A stretch of 64,000 nucleotides of DNA from Symbiodinium natans (GCA_905221605.1 CAJNDS010002297.1:136501-200500), one strand, 5' to 3'. Counted from the stretch's first letter, positions 42,245 through 54,300 are shown. Notes: generated by a model not told the origin, from the sequence alone. Made by a program: numbers and translations.

Positions 42245-42814
42245 CAGGGTCTGGTTTTTCAGGGCTTTTGTGGGTCCACCCTAAACCCTAAACCCTAAAA
42301 CCTAAAACCTAAACCCTAAACCCTAAACCCCAAACCGTTTAGGGCAGCTTAGGGCTCAGGGAAGGGCAGATTCGGCTCCTGCTCGTTGCTTGCACGTGAG
42401 GAAGCAGTATGTACGACCTTTAGGACTTATAGGGATTAGGGGATCGTCTGCCCTGCCATCCTGAGTACGAAGACTCGCCCTCAATCCGAAGCAGGTGTCC
42501 ATTCGGAGGCGAAGGATTCAGAATGTAGTGCCTTAGAGTTTCTGGGCCTAGTTTGGATATCTTGGGCAGCTCGTATGAAAGTCGTAAAGGGCTTACAAGG
42601 ATAAAGCGTTTAGGGTTTAGGGTTTAGGGGACTTAAGGTATCAATGCTTTGTCCGTACCCCCGGAACGAGAGGATCCCTAAGTGTTTGGAAGTATCGAGT
42701 AAGAGTCAAGGGAGCATTGACACCTTGAAGCAAAGGCCATAAAACCTAGAACTCGAGCCAGAACGCCTGAACCCTTTAACCTGGCAGGAAGAAAAGGAGG
42801 TCCTGTGACTGTAT
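42245..42814. other. Non-coding stretch
   Basis: CCCTAAA units at 42,283-42,340 and isolated TTTAGGG units at 42,607. No gene is recognised. Confidence 0.45.
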
Positions 42815-42935
42815 GTACCTACAGTTTCGCAGCAACTACCTCCAACTAGTAGGTAGAACCCATAAAACTACAGGTAAGACCCTAAACCCTAAACCCTGAA
42901 CCCTAAACCCTCAAAAGGGTCCCAGGTAGGGCTTG
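42815..42935. mobile_element. MITE-like element, family 6, with internal telomere-like tract
   Basis: In reverse orientation it starts CTACCTGGGACCCTTTTGAG and ends CTGTAGGTAC. It shares CTACAGTTTTATGGGTT with the copy at 28,880. A CCCTAAA tract (42,881-42,910) interrupts it just inside one end. Confidence 0.6.
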
Positions 42936-42959
42936 TCCGTCTTTGACGCTGCAGGGGGG

Positions 42960-43065
42960 CCTCCAGCGACGCTCCCAGAGCAGCTGCCTTCTGCCAGCAC
43001 CCACGCTTCTCGAGGGCGCTGAGGGTGGCATTGTAGGAGATGACCTTATGAAAGGTTTCGGTTTT
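42960..43065 (-). CDS. PPR exon or fragment
   Basis: The minus strand reads KVISYNATLSALEKRGCWQK followed by AAALGASLEA, one full repeat with ALEK for ACEK. Confidence 0.5.
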
Positions 43066-43139
43066 CATGGGCACTGAGTCTGGTCCCTTTTGGGGATTCT
43101 GAGGGTTTCGGGTTTTGGGGCTTGAGGTTTAGGGCTCCA

Positions 43140-43574
43140 GGTATAGGGTTTTAGGGATTAAGGGCTTAGGGCTTCGGGCTTAAGGGTCCAGCCTTCAGGG
43201 CTTTAGGGCTTCGGCTTTTAGGGATGAAAGGTTGAGGGGTCTTCTCATTGTGGTGTAAAATATGTATGGGAACAGGTGTCTCCGCTAAAGCCCATGATAG
43301 AGCAAACCTTCCATGCAGCAGTAGTCGTCGTCGTTCGTAGTAGTAGATGGCTTTGGAGAAATCGCAGCAAATGAGAAACACGGATATAGAACAAAAGCAA
43401 GGATTAACTCCAGTCCTTGTTTAACTTCTTACATGTTGCTGCCCCTGTAAACTAAACTCCCTTCGCCGAGAGAACCCTTGAAGATTCTCTCTCCCTCCCT
43501 CCCTCCCTCCTCCTTCTCGTTTAAGCCGTTTAGGGTTTGGGGTTTGAGGTTAGGGTTGAGTTTGGGGTTTCATG
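43140..43574. other. Non-coding stretch
   Basis: Degenerate GGGCTTAGGG text, a CTCC microsatellite at 43,480-43,515, no gene. Confidence 0.5.
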
Positions 43575-43652
43575 AGGCTCCAACGTTGGCCTGAAGCTGT
43601 GTCTCCAGCGCGGAGAGAAGGACCAAAGCCTCGTCATGGGCAATCTTGGACC
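43575..43652 (-). CDS. PPR second-half exon (rightmost PPR piece)
   Basis: After CTACAG|G the minus strand reads IAHDEALVLLSALETQLQA, a second half in which W is lost. This is the furthest-right PPR piece found. Confidence 0.4.
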
Positions 43653-43659
43653 CTGTAGC

Positions 43660-45920
43660 TTCCAACATGCCGAAAAATGAGGGCTCACATAAACCCTAAA
43701 CCCTAAACCCTAAACCCTAAACCCTACACCCTAAACCGGGTTCAGGGTTTAAGGCTTAGGGTCTGGGGGTTCTTGATCTCGTAGCTTCCAACATAGCGCA
43801 AGTCGAGGGTGCAGGGTTTAGGGTTTTTGGGTTTGTAGGGCTTAAGCCTTAGGGTTTGGGTGTAAATCATATACGGAGCTTACGGCCCATGGGGCCTAGG
43901 GTCCTGGTCCTTAGGGTTTTGGCTTTCTTTATGATTATTTTCATTATTCTATTTTTTTTGGGGGGGGGTTGAAAATTTGCATCCCAACATTGAAACCCTA
44001 ATTCTCAAGCCCCCCAAACAGAAAAAGAAGAAAAAAAAGAAACGGGTCGGGTCTAAAGCCCTAAACCCTAAAACCGAAGACCCTAAACCCTAAACCCAAA
44101 ACCCTAAAACCGTGCGCCTCGCCCCAGCGCCCCTGGCTCCCCGCGCGGGCAGCCGCGGAAGTGCAGCCGCCTGTACATGCTTCCCAGCCAGGGCTGGGGT
44201 GTGCTGTTTAGGGTTTAGGGTTTAGGGCCGTTTAGGGTTTAGGGATTAGGGTTTGGGGTTTGGGGTTTAGGGTTTAGGGGTTTCAGGTTTGGGGTTTCGA
44301 GTTCATTGTTGCGTTGGAGGGGGCTGTGGGGGTTTGGACGTTCATGGCTTTCGGCGTTTCTTGTTGAACTCTGGATTTTCGAATCCTTGCTTCCCAAGTT
44401 CCAGCTGCGGAGCATACCCTCCACCTTGTAAGGCAAAAAAAGAGCATGATTACTTGGCCTGGACCCAAAGCGCCAACACCTGACACCCCTCCCCCCCCCA
44501 CCCCCCCGCCCCCAAAACAAAAACACAGAAGCTAGACCCTAAACCCTAAACCCCCTACGCCCTAAACGCCCTAAACAATGTGAGAACGAAACCACCAGAA
44601 ACCCGAACTCTTCCGAGCTGCGACAGCCCCAAACGGCTTCAACCCACCTCACACGGTCCCGTGTACCATCATGGAGGAAGTCAAAGTTTAGGGTTTAGGA
44701 TGGTTTAGGGGGTTCAGGGTTTTCACAAGACAAGAAAAACCTACTTGCAACCGGAAAACCCCTATGAAGCCACAACAGAATTCCCTGAAACTCTGTTTAC
44801 CAGGAACTACCCTTAATTCATAAGAACAAAACCCAAAAGACCCATAGGTAAAGAGGGTCCCAGGTTCAGTTCCTATAGGCACCAAGGGGCGCAGGCGGAG
44901 ATCCGGGGAAGCCGGTGCAGCAGCAGACATGCAGAGATGCGTCCGAAGGGCTCAGCTCATTTAGAGGTTTCCGAAACTAGGGTAGGGTTTAGGGTTTAGG
45001 GTTTAGAGTTTAGGGTTTAGGGGGGGGGGGGGGGGGTCCCTATTATATGGGAATCCTAGAAAGCTTCGAAACGTCTTTGTAATATACCCGGGAGCCAGAA
45101 ACAAACAAGAAAAAACAGTATACGATCTCAGAGCCCAGTTCGAGGCTGGGCCCGACAGTGTTTTTTTTTGAGTTGTTGCTGAAAGGCGTTTGCGACACGA
45201 GGGCACCTACACACAGAATGTAGGTAGGGGCCCAATGTGGCTCATAGGAAAGTGTAGCAGCAAACCCTAAGCCCTAAACTCCGTCCTAGACCATGATCCA
45301 CCTCCATAATTCAATGGAACCATCAGCTCCTATTGAGGTATAGGGGTTGGGGTTTAGGGGTTTTCGGGCTCTAGAGATAGGTTTGTAGGGTTTTGGGCTT
45401 TGGGGCTTCTAGGGCTCCTAAGGGTTTATGGGGTCTCGAGGGCTTTGGGGATCTTTCTGCAATTCTGAAAGAGAGGCTGCGGACCTGGGTTCAGCAACCT
45501 TGGACATGGGACGCAGGCTTAGGATCTGGGGGAGTGCGGGGGATTCAGATTTGGGGAGCTTCTGTTGTTTTTGTTGTGTTCTTTTTTTTGTGGGGGGGGG
45601 GGGGGAAGTTCCCAGCAACAAAAACATCTCAGTATTGCTTGATTTGGTTTAGTGGGGGAGACGAGCTGCGAAAGACACCATGCGCAAGCTCAACGGTTCA
45701 GAAGTTGTAGTGCTCAGGAGCGTTCCGAAGCTGTAGTGCTCAGGAGGGGTTTGGAAGTGTTCCGGCTTCAGGCGAGAACAATGTGAAAGCGAGAAGCTCG
45801 TTGAACCCCTAGACCTTAAAACCCTACACCCTAAACCCGAAGCCGGCCTTCATAAGCTAGCACCTCGCTCCAAGAGTCAGAAGGCACAGCTGCTTTGCTA
45901 CACAGCGCTGAGCACCCCCC
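43660..45920. other. Gene-poor stretch
   Basis: Telomere-like runs at 43,693-43,740 and 44,200-44,280; poly-C/G at 44,490-44,512, 45,018-45,036 and 45,590-45,603; a probable family 6 relative at 44,730-44,880. Open frames cross homopolymers and do not look like proteins. Confidence 0.5.
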
Positions 45921-45956
45921 AAATAGTAGGATCCCCTTATAAGAAGGACCCCAAAA

Positions 45957-46065
45957 CCCAGACCCCTGGAAGGATTCAAAGAGTAGATCCCTAAAAGATT
46001 TCCTAAGAATAACCCAAAGGGTAGAATGTGGGGCTCTACTTCTTGGATCCTCCCAGGGGTCTGGG
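45957..46065. mobile_element. MITE-like element, family 7
   Basis: 109 bp with about 30-bp inverted ends: CCCAGACCCCTGGAAGGATT plus CAAAGAGTAGA, against TCTACTTCTTGGATCC plus TCCCAGGGGTCTGGG. Single copy in this window. Confidence 0.7.
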
Positions 46066-46563
46066 TAAGGTACCCAATATCAACCCCCCCCCCCCCCATA
46101 TTGTTCTTTCAGTTCTTCCTTGCCCAAAACTCCTTGGGATTCAGGGTTTAGGATTCAGGGTTTAGGAATTAGGGTGGCTACCCCTAGCATCAAAACCAAG
46201 GTCCCTTCAAGCACCTGCGAGCTGATCCTGCCACAAGATCCGGCCAGGGTTCAGAAAGGGCATGCAAGAAGCTCACAAAGGAAAAAAAGCCTGTCACAGG
46301 CTTGGGGTTGCGGCAAGTATAACCTATAACTCTCACCTGCAAACCTACATCCTCAACTCCTGAACTTGTTAAACCCTAATCTCGAAACCCTACAAACCCT
46401 GCAAACCCTACAAATCCTACAAACCTTACAACACTACAAACCCTACAGACCCTACGAACCCTACTACAAAGCCTACAAACCCTAAGCCCGAAACCGCGCA
46501 ATCAATAAACCCAAAACCCTTAAACCCCGAACCCAAAACCCCCTAAACTCATCATCGGTGCCT
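46066..46563. other. Non-coding stretch
   Basis: CCCTACAAA-type degenerate repeat (46,380-46,480) replaces the heptamer. No gene. Confidence 0.5.
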
Positions 46564-46691
46564 TGGAATGTCCCCTCTTGTACGAACAGTCCCGAATAGG
46601 GATTATAATGGGACCAGAATCTGCATTTAGGGCTGCTATAGGGGCTACCAGAATCTCTATCAAGGGCTGTTAGCATAAGGGGAGCATCCCA
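46564..46691. mobile_element. MITE-like element, family 2 (longest copy)
   Basis: TGGAATGTCCCCTCTTGTAC on the left and AGCATAAGGGGAGCATCCCA on the right, with ATAGGGATTATAATGGGA inside as in copy 1. Confidence 0.6.
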
Positions 46692-46870
46692 ATCTTCGGT
46701 GCTCTTCGTTTCCGCGAGTGTGGCTCCGCAAGGGGCAATCCACGCGCTGGAGTCTTTAGCTCGCCCGGTTTTCGGGCTGGCAGCCTAACTCGACCCAAGA
46801 GTTTCCCGGGAATAACAAGGTTTAGGGTTGAGGGTTTCGGGTTTTGGGTTTCGGGTTTAGGGTTTAGGGT

Positions 46871-46963
46871 GACCCAAGAGTAGCCTAGGAATAAGGAGGG
46901 TACCCATTCCGGTTTAAAGGGGGCTTAGAAGGGAACCTGAACCCCGCAAAAAGGGAATAAGGG
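46871..46963. mobile_element. Dispersed repeat, family 4, copy 2
   Basis: Matches 2,201-2,303 from GACCCAAGAGTAGCCTAGGA to AAAAAGGGAATAAGGG. A third partial head (GACCCAAGAGTTTCCCGGGA) lies at 46,793. Confidence 0.55.
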
Positions 46964-47013
46964 CCTATTCCGACTCCTCGTTCAGAGCCTGCGGCCCTCT
47001 AACCGAAACTCCG

Positions 47014-47126
47014 ACTTGGAGGTTCGCCGGTACGTATCAGTAGGGCTAGAAGTACACTCAATGACGTCACATCTATAGCTACCTTACTTGCAACCCTACT
47101 TACTGCTCATAGTTACCCATGAACCT
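47014..47126. mobile_element. MITE-like element, family 1 (diverged)
   Basis: ACTTGGAGGTTCGCCGGTAC on the left. The right end has decayed to TTACCCATGAACCT. Confidence 0.45.
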
Positions 47127-47129
47127 AAT

Positions 47130-48320
47130 TACGGGTAAGCCCAAACACATACCTTTAACTAGATCTTTTCCAGTGAAAGTCTGAGGAGGGATTTAGCAGC
47201 CGCCGGGCGTTTCGGGAGTTTCGGGATGCCCTGCAAATCCTAGAAATGCTACAACCCCCTTAACCCCCAAGGCCCCCAGGTCAAGCGATCTTCAGCGCCG
47301 TAAACCCGCTGAACTTGGACCCAGCATATCACATAAAACCCCTAAGTACTACACCCTAAACCTCTCGGCCCCAAACACTAAGCTTCTACGACTCTATGAC
47401 TTGAGGAAGGGGAGGGCTTCCTCCTCATCCGCCGCATTGTATTCTAGGAACCTAACAGGACAGGCGAGGGGCTTAGGGCTTTGAAAGATGTTTTGTTTTT
47501 TGTTTAGGGTTGCTCTTGGGCCTTTAGACGGGGCTAAGCCCTAAACCCTGACCGTAAACCCTAAACACCCTAAACACGCAAACGCCCTAAGCACCCTAAA
47601 CACCCTAAACCCACGCCCAATCTGGCTTAGGGCTTCCGGTCGTTGAGGCTATGGCGCTTCGTTTTGGGGCAAAGAGTCTGAAGGCCCCCAGGCCTAGGGC
47701 TTAGTTGAATGACAGGTTCGGCTCGTGCTTCTTAGGGTTTCGGGGTTTGGGTTTAGGGGTTCGGGTTTAGGGTTTAGGGTTTAGGATGTAGGGTTTAGGG
47801 TTTAAGCTTTAGGGCATAGGGCCTAAGGGCTCTAAGAAGCTCTTAGGGTTGCTGTGGTGCTCTCAGGGGTTCTGAAGGTCCGGTCAGGTGCTTTCGTTAC
47901 ACGCCTGAAGTTCTACAGCTCAATGAGCTCAAGGCTTTCGGAGACATTATCCGGAGGGCCCACTTGTTCCACATGGCTGGTGTGACCCACAGGGTTTAAA
48001 CCCGAAACCCTACACCCGAAACCCTAAACCCCTGTTGTGTGTGATCTTTTGGGGTTTCCACAGGAATACGAACAGTAAACCCTCTCGGAGCTCGGAAACT
48101 GCAAAGAAGATTGCATAAGCCGACCTAAGTTGTGAGGAAATCCCTCGCACGCCTTCCCCCCACAACCAGCAGAACCCGAATCAAAGAGCCCTGGCGCCCC
48201 AGGGACCTTCGCTTGAAGTCGCCGCTGGGAGTCATGCACTGCTCCTACAACAGGCAACTCTGTCTGAAGCCCCTGAAGCCCCCCTAAACTCTCATAGTGT
48301 GCTGCAAAACAGGAAGCCCC
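47130..48320. other. Non-coding stretch
   Basis: Degenerate telomere-like text at 47,530-47,610 and 47,735-47,815. No gene is recognised. Confidence 0.5.
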
Positions 48321-48321
48321 C

Positions 48322-48682
48322 ATGGGATACCCCTTTGGAAACCTTGAGAAAATGGTTTTTGTAGATGCTGGCGGCTTGGGATTTCCTAATTTTTGGGCTG
48401 CTGCTTGCTTTGGGAGACAAGAAGCTTGGAGCTGGCTTTTTTCCGGGGTTCCCGGGCCGAGGCCCGCACTAATCGAGGGCCACGAATTAATCGGGTGGGC
48501 CGGTGGCCAAAAAGGGATACCCCTTGGAAACCTTGAAAAATCGGTTTTTTTAGAAGGATTTTCAATTGCAAATCGTCGCTTTCTGGTGGCTTGGGATCTC
48601 CTAATTTTTGGGCTGCTGCTTGCCTTGGGAGACGGGAAGCTTGGGCTGCTTGCTTTGGGAGACAGGAAGCTTGGAGCTGTTC
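48322..48682 (+). repeat. Tandem duplication of about 190 bp, no gene
   Basis: GGGATACCCCTTTGGAAACC to AGAAGCTTGGAGCTG recurs from 48,508, with a nested extra copy of GGCTGCTTGCTTTGGGAGAC near 48,645. Confidence 0.75.
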
Positions 48683-48706
48683 TTTTTTTTTTCTTCTCCC
48701 GCGGTT

Positions 48707-48911
<205 letters not shown>

Positions 48912-48914
48912 GGT

Positions 48915-49350
48915 GACACGCTCTTAACTGATCATGGTGTTTTCTGCTGTTTTTTGACTTTTTCTATCGTTTTCTCTGGTTTTTTCTGCGTTTGACGGGT
49001 TGGGGGGGGTGGGGGGGGTGGGTGGGGGGGGGGTAATTACGTGCTGTGCTTTGTGCACACATGACCATGCTGAGGGGTTGGGGGGGGGGGGTGGGGGGGT
49101 AATTACGTGCTGTGCTTTGTGCACACATGGGGGTCGTGCTGGGCTTTGTGCACGCTTGACCACGCTGTCTACTGTTTTCCTCTGTTTTTTTTTGGTTGGT
49201 TTAGGGGCAAGACCTTTTGGGCTCACAGTGGAGGGTTTAGGGTTTGCAGGTACAGATCTTTTGGGCTTTTTTGGGAACCTTTTGGGCTTCCAGTGGAAAT
49301 ATGGGGTTTGAGGTTTCAGCCTACAGATCTTTTGGTTTTTTTGGCATCTG
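48915..49350. other. Spacer between two AGT microsatellites with duplicated segment
   Basis: TTACGTGCTGTGCTTTGTGC occurs twice (49,036 and 49,103), each after a poly-G run. A related third segment lies near 49,137. No gene. Confidence 0.6.
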
Positions 49351-49356
49351 GGGTTT

Positions 49357-50365
<1,009 letters not shown>

Positions 50366-51023
50366 GTAGCCAGAAAAGAAGACCCAAGCGAGGCCCAAAA
50401 ATAAGTTCCAAGCGAACCCGAAAAAGAAGATTTAAGCGACCCTACGGCCGGTTATAAGTACAGTACAAATTGGGATGCTAAGTACCATGAACCTCCAAGT
50501 AGGAGGCGTTTAGGGCATCCGGTGATTCCTGAAGTATGGTTCGTTTGGGGTCCTCATTATAAGGGCGGCCCCCTCTTCTTTGGGGCACCCAAAAAGGGAC
50601 CATAGTTTAGAGAACTGACCATAGAGAGTTTTGAGACCCCAAAAAGTTGAAGTCGTAGGCCTGTGGTGCCGCGTGCCCTACGCGTTTCAAGCTGGCAGCT
50701 CAGCAACTGAAGCCCGTTTTCCCGGGCGCGGGCGCAGAATGTCGCTGAGAACGCGATGCACGGGCGGAGGAGGTACTTTGGACCTCCCCCTTGCGAAGGC
50801 AACTTCAAAGAGCCGTGCCCTGGACCATGGGCTGACTGAGTCACGGCCAGAACTCTGGGTTTAGGGTTTAGGGTTCAGGGTTCAGGGTTTAGGGTTTAGG
50901 GCTTAAACTCCCTAAACCATAAGGTCCCCTAAAACCCTATCAACCACGAAGACCCTGAGCCTTGATTTTGTACAGCAACCAGTGTGCTCCCAGTTGGCCC
51001 CAGGGTCGTCCACGTTCGCAAGT
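50366..51023. other. Non-coding stretch
   Basis: A partial family 1 right end at 50,448-50,505 and TTTAGGG units at 50,857-50,910. No gene is supported. Confidence 0.45.
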
Positions 51024-51146
51024 ACTTGAAGGTTCGCGGGTACTTATAAGTAGGGTTGGGCATAATTGCCCTAAATAAGGCTGTAATATAACAATCGTTA
51101 CCCTACTAGTTCTAAGCTATTTATACATACGCATGAACCTTCAAGT
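51024..51146. mobile_element. MITE-like element, family 1
   Basis: ACTTGAAGGTTCGCGGGTAC on the left and GCATGAACCTTCAAGT on the right. Confidence 0.65.
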
Positions 51147-51200
51147 ATGTCCTACAGAGAGGGGGCAGCTTTGCCCACGTTCGACGGCTCGGAAAAAACC

Positions 51201-51311
51201 TTGGTAGCTCAGTGGCCATCTTATAGCAAGGGTACCCTTTTGGGGGATTGCTTGGATTTGTAAGGGACCCTAAAATCCAACAAGGGCAAAAGGGTGCTTC
51301 TCAGCTACCAA
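51201..51311. mobile_element. MITE-like element, family 5
   Basis: 111 bp with inverted ends CTTGGTAGCTCAGTGG and CTTCTCAGCTACCAAG. Internal GGGTACCCTTTTGGGGG is shared with the copy at 37,005. Confidence 0.7.
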
Positions 51312-51321
51312 GACAATTGCG

Positions 51322-51840
51322 TTAAAACGGTGCGGTTGAAAGTCTGTGACGCATTGACTGTTGACCTCGACAACTACCTTGCCCTCCGGCGAGTGTGCAC
51401 CCGTTTCGGACCCGGCAAGTCACTGCAGTCTCGCATGAAACTGAAGCAGCTTCGCTGCCCTGCGCAGGTCTACCAGTGGATCTCGAGACCGCATTGCTGG
51501 CCTCACACGCCACAGTGCTCTGGCTTTCACGATCACCCCAGCTCGGGGTGGAAACTTGCGAAAGCTGGTGTGCAGGGGTGGGGGGTGTCTTTGCCAGGAA
51601 GATGTCGGCCGCAACCGTTCTCTCGGTGGAGGCTCTGCTGGGCGAGCAATGAAACCTTGCAGGACTACCAGGACTGGAGGACGCGATTGTCTCCACATCG
51701 CTATCGCTGACACACACCACATCACTCATCTCCTGGTCCCTGGGCCCGGCCATGGTTGTGTAGGTTGCCGCAGGAGAGGCAGAGGGGCTAGAGGCTGCGG
51801 GCTCGTTCTTGATAGCATGGGACGGCCGCATTTCCACCAA
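51322..51840 (-). CDS. Possible Ser/Thr-rich exon
   Basis: The minus-strand frame contains MSDVVCVSDSDVETIASSSP, acidic and serine-rich and reminiscent of a SUMO-interacting motif (VVCVSDSD), then Ser/Pro-rich text. It lies downstream of the exon at 51,941-52,182 on the same strand and could be its continuation. There are no clear domain or splice constraints, and the plus strand is also open here. Weakly supported. Confidence 0.3.
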   Translation of the reverse strand: MVEMRPSHAIKNEPAASSPSASPAATYTTMAGPRDQEMSDVVCVSDSDVETIASSSPGSPARFHCSPSRASTERTVAADIFLAKTPPTPAHQLSQVSTPSWGDRESQSTVACEASNAVSRSTGRPAQGSEAASVSCETAVTCRVRNGCTLAGGQGSCRGQQSMRHRLSTAPF

Positions 51841-51940
51841 AAGGGGGCTAGTATTAACCTTAAACCCAGATACGCAACCTCATCGCGTCAACATGTTGAA
51901 TCCTGATCTTGGGGGGTTTTCGCCGTATTTGATTTTAGTA

Positions 51941-52481
51941 CTATTTTGAGAAAATGTGGGACATGGCGATGTGGTTTCTTTTGACTGGAGAGCAAGGAGC
52001 GCAAGCAAGACACAAACTCAGCACCAGGTGCAGGTACATGTACCATCCGTCCCGGCTCAGAATGTCCTGATCCTCACCCAGCTTGATATCCAGGCTGGCG
52101 GCACGATAGCCTCTAGCTTGCCAGCAGCGCTCCATGCGCCGCGCGCCGCCGAAGATCTCCAGCAGGTGCAGGTTTCGTTGTCCTGGCGTGAGCTAGGACA
52201 TCCAGGGTCTGATGATGAAGAGGATAGTCGTTACACTCACCCCTAAACCCTAAACCCTAACCCCTAAACCCTCAACCTCAAACCCTAAACCCTAAACCCA
52301 AACCCTGAAACCCCAAACCCTAAACCCTAACAGCGCCTGACCAGCTGTGGAGGAAGGCGCTCACGCCAACGCTGTCCTGCTCCGGGTCGTACCAGGCCTC
52401 CTCAGGCAGCGAAGTGAAGGTGTCCTCTGCGGCCCCTGCTGCGCGCAACCCGACCAAGAGGAGACAGAGCAGCAAAGTCAT
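51941..52481 (-). CDS. Two-exon gene: signal peptide plus LLEIFGGARRM domain
   Basis: Exon 1 (52,481-52,337) opens MTLLLCLLLVGLRAAGAAED, a clear signal peptide, and continues to EAWYDPEQDSVGVSAFLHSW. A GC-type donor (TCAG|GCGCTG) leaves one base. A 154-bp intron follows, largely CCCTAAA repeat. After ACGCCAG|GA exon 2 (from 52,182) restores the codon and reads QRNLHLLEIFGGARRMERCW then YRAASLDIKLGEDQDILS and WYMYLHLVLS. The LLEIFGG---M---W---GY-A--LDI pattern resembles the first strand-loop-helix of a Rossmann-like methyltransferase fold. I remember similar blocks in uncharacterised dinoflagellate proteins. Only that motif is visible, so no activity is claimed. The 3' end of exon 2 is unresolved; the frame itself stops at 51,941. 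Confidence 0.6.
52240..52330 (-). repeat. Intronic telomere-like array (CCCTAAA)n
   Basis: About a dozen units and variants occupying most of the 154-bp intron of the gene at 51,941-52,481. The gene is on the minus strand, so the transcript carries TTTAGGG. Confidence 0.85.
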
Positions 52482-53169
52482 GGCGGCAGCTGCCCTAAGA
52501 TCCCTGAAACAACGCCCGGGCCGTGCTGGATTGCTAGCGGTGGCCAGGATGATCAATGCGGTCGGTGCCAGGCAGATCACACAGAAGTCTCGGCATGTTG
52601 AGCAGACACCCGGTGCCTGTGAAGTTGCTGGGCCAGATGCGCTGGAATGGGCAGCCTGAAAGGGCGAGGCTGGCATCAAGAATGAATGGACAAAAGGCGG
52701 TCTGACTGCACAGGGGTGGACCCTGACTCCTTAACCCTGAACCATCGACATCACGGCTTTGAACATAAAAAAAACATGCAAAACCACCACCAAAAAAAAC
52801 AAAATCGTAAACATCTCCCCAAATTGCCAAGGGAAGTGGAGAGGACTTGGCATGCTGCGCGTGCGAGAGCCTCTCTAAACCCTAAACTTTCGAAATCACA
52901 CAGCTCAACACAAAAAAACACGAACCACCCCCCCGAAAATAGTCTACCCTGAAAAACATCCCGAGAGGACTGGAATGTCCTCCTCAGCGATGTCGGAGGT
53001 TCCTGCAGGCAGCGCCAGGGAACCCAAAAACAAACAAGCTCGAACAGCTGCACATGTGTCCTCCGGTGGTGGGAGAGGAGGCTGAAGACTGGATGGAACC
53101 GATGGCTCCTGCCAAAGATGGACCTTACTTAGATGGCTGAGGGGAGTTTAGGCATGTCACTTACAGACT

Positions 53170-54300
53170 TAGTCTACCCGTCCTCCGCCGAAAGCATGGG
53201 TGGAGCCGTGTTCGAGGAAGGCTGCGCCCATGGATCCTGCAAGGACATAGAAATAGGGAACGGGCATGATGGGTCGTGTCATGTAGGAAGAGCTGTCCTC
53301 AGTCGAAGATGCCGATTCTGTCTGGGCCGGATCGGAAAGTTTGACAGCGCGCTCGATCTCCTGGAGCGAGTTTCCCAAACGACCCCAACGAGAGACACCA
53401 TGATATATGATACACTACGATACACCGGTTTCCGAACCGCTGTGGCTTCAAGAGGGGTCCTGGGAAAATGCATTCGAGACAGCAGCCTCGGGGGGATCTG
53501 GGCACTCCATCACCTGCAGCACGTCCACGTGGCAGAGGATGGCACAGGCAGATTCGGTCCACAGTTCACTACACAGAGGCGTCCTGCGCAGACTCCGAAG
53601 ACGTTGTCTGGGAAGAATCGGGAACAGCGTGCTCGGTCTCCTGGACAAAGCTGTCTAAACTGACAATCTACGACCTCTACGTTTTGAGCAAACCCCTAAA
53701 TTCTGTCCATCTCAGGTCTTTGCTGCTGGTGCAGGGTCGAGAGACGATTCCTCGCGCCGGGAAGGGCGGTAAGCAAGAGGGGAGGGACGGGGATGCGGAG
53801 GGTAAGGCACAGTCAGACTCCTGAGCCGTGCCCATGTCACCTTTCTCTCGGGCAGCCTGTCGTATTTCTTCCGGCACCTGTTGAGCTGACAGGGGCTCAG
53901 CTTTTTCAGGAGTTCCGTACCCTTGGCGGTGCAGAGGTCTCACTGTGTCTCAGCGCTACAACTCTGCTCGCAGTCTCGCGTTGTACGAGTTTGAAGCTTC
54001 GGGCCTGGTGGTGGCCCAACTCATCTGCCCACTTGTTAGCCTGGCATGGCAGGGCAGGGCTGCTGCACCGAGAGGGGCTCTGTAGCTTCAATAGTGACAG
54101 CGACTGCTGCGGTGGGCCTGTGCCAAGCTCTTGAAAGTGTGCGTCGCAACTGCGCCAGGCCCAGGATGCCAGTAGTACGTAACTCGGCTGAAGATCAGAT
54201 CATGTGCGGGCAGCCTCTGGCGCACGGTACAGAAAACGAATGCATACAAGGAACACCTGCGATCGGACACGTATTCTCGGAATAGAGCGGCCCACGGCAT
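53170..54300 (-). CDS. Probable multi-exon gene fragments, family unknown
   Basis: Several minus-strand stretches look protein-coding. One starts MPWAALFREYVSDRRCSLYA at 54,300. One near 54,030-53,920 reads NKWADELGHHQARSFKLVQR. One near 53,930-53,820 reads TPEKAEPLSAQQVPEEIRQA. Two related acidic/Ser-rich modules lie at about 53,655-53,570 (SLDSFVQETEHAVPDSSQTT) and 53,378-53,270 (GNSLQEIERAVKLSDPAQTE). The two modules align as SL--QE-E-AV-----Q-SES, so a coding unit has been duplicated. The pieces are in different frames, so introns or frameshifts lie between them; I cannot place these with confidence. The gene may continue into 52.5 kb or end at 53.17 kb. No known domain is recognised. Confidence 0.4.
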
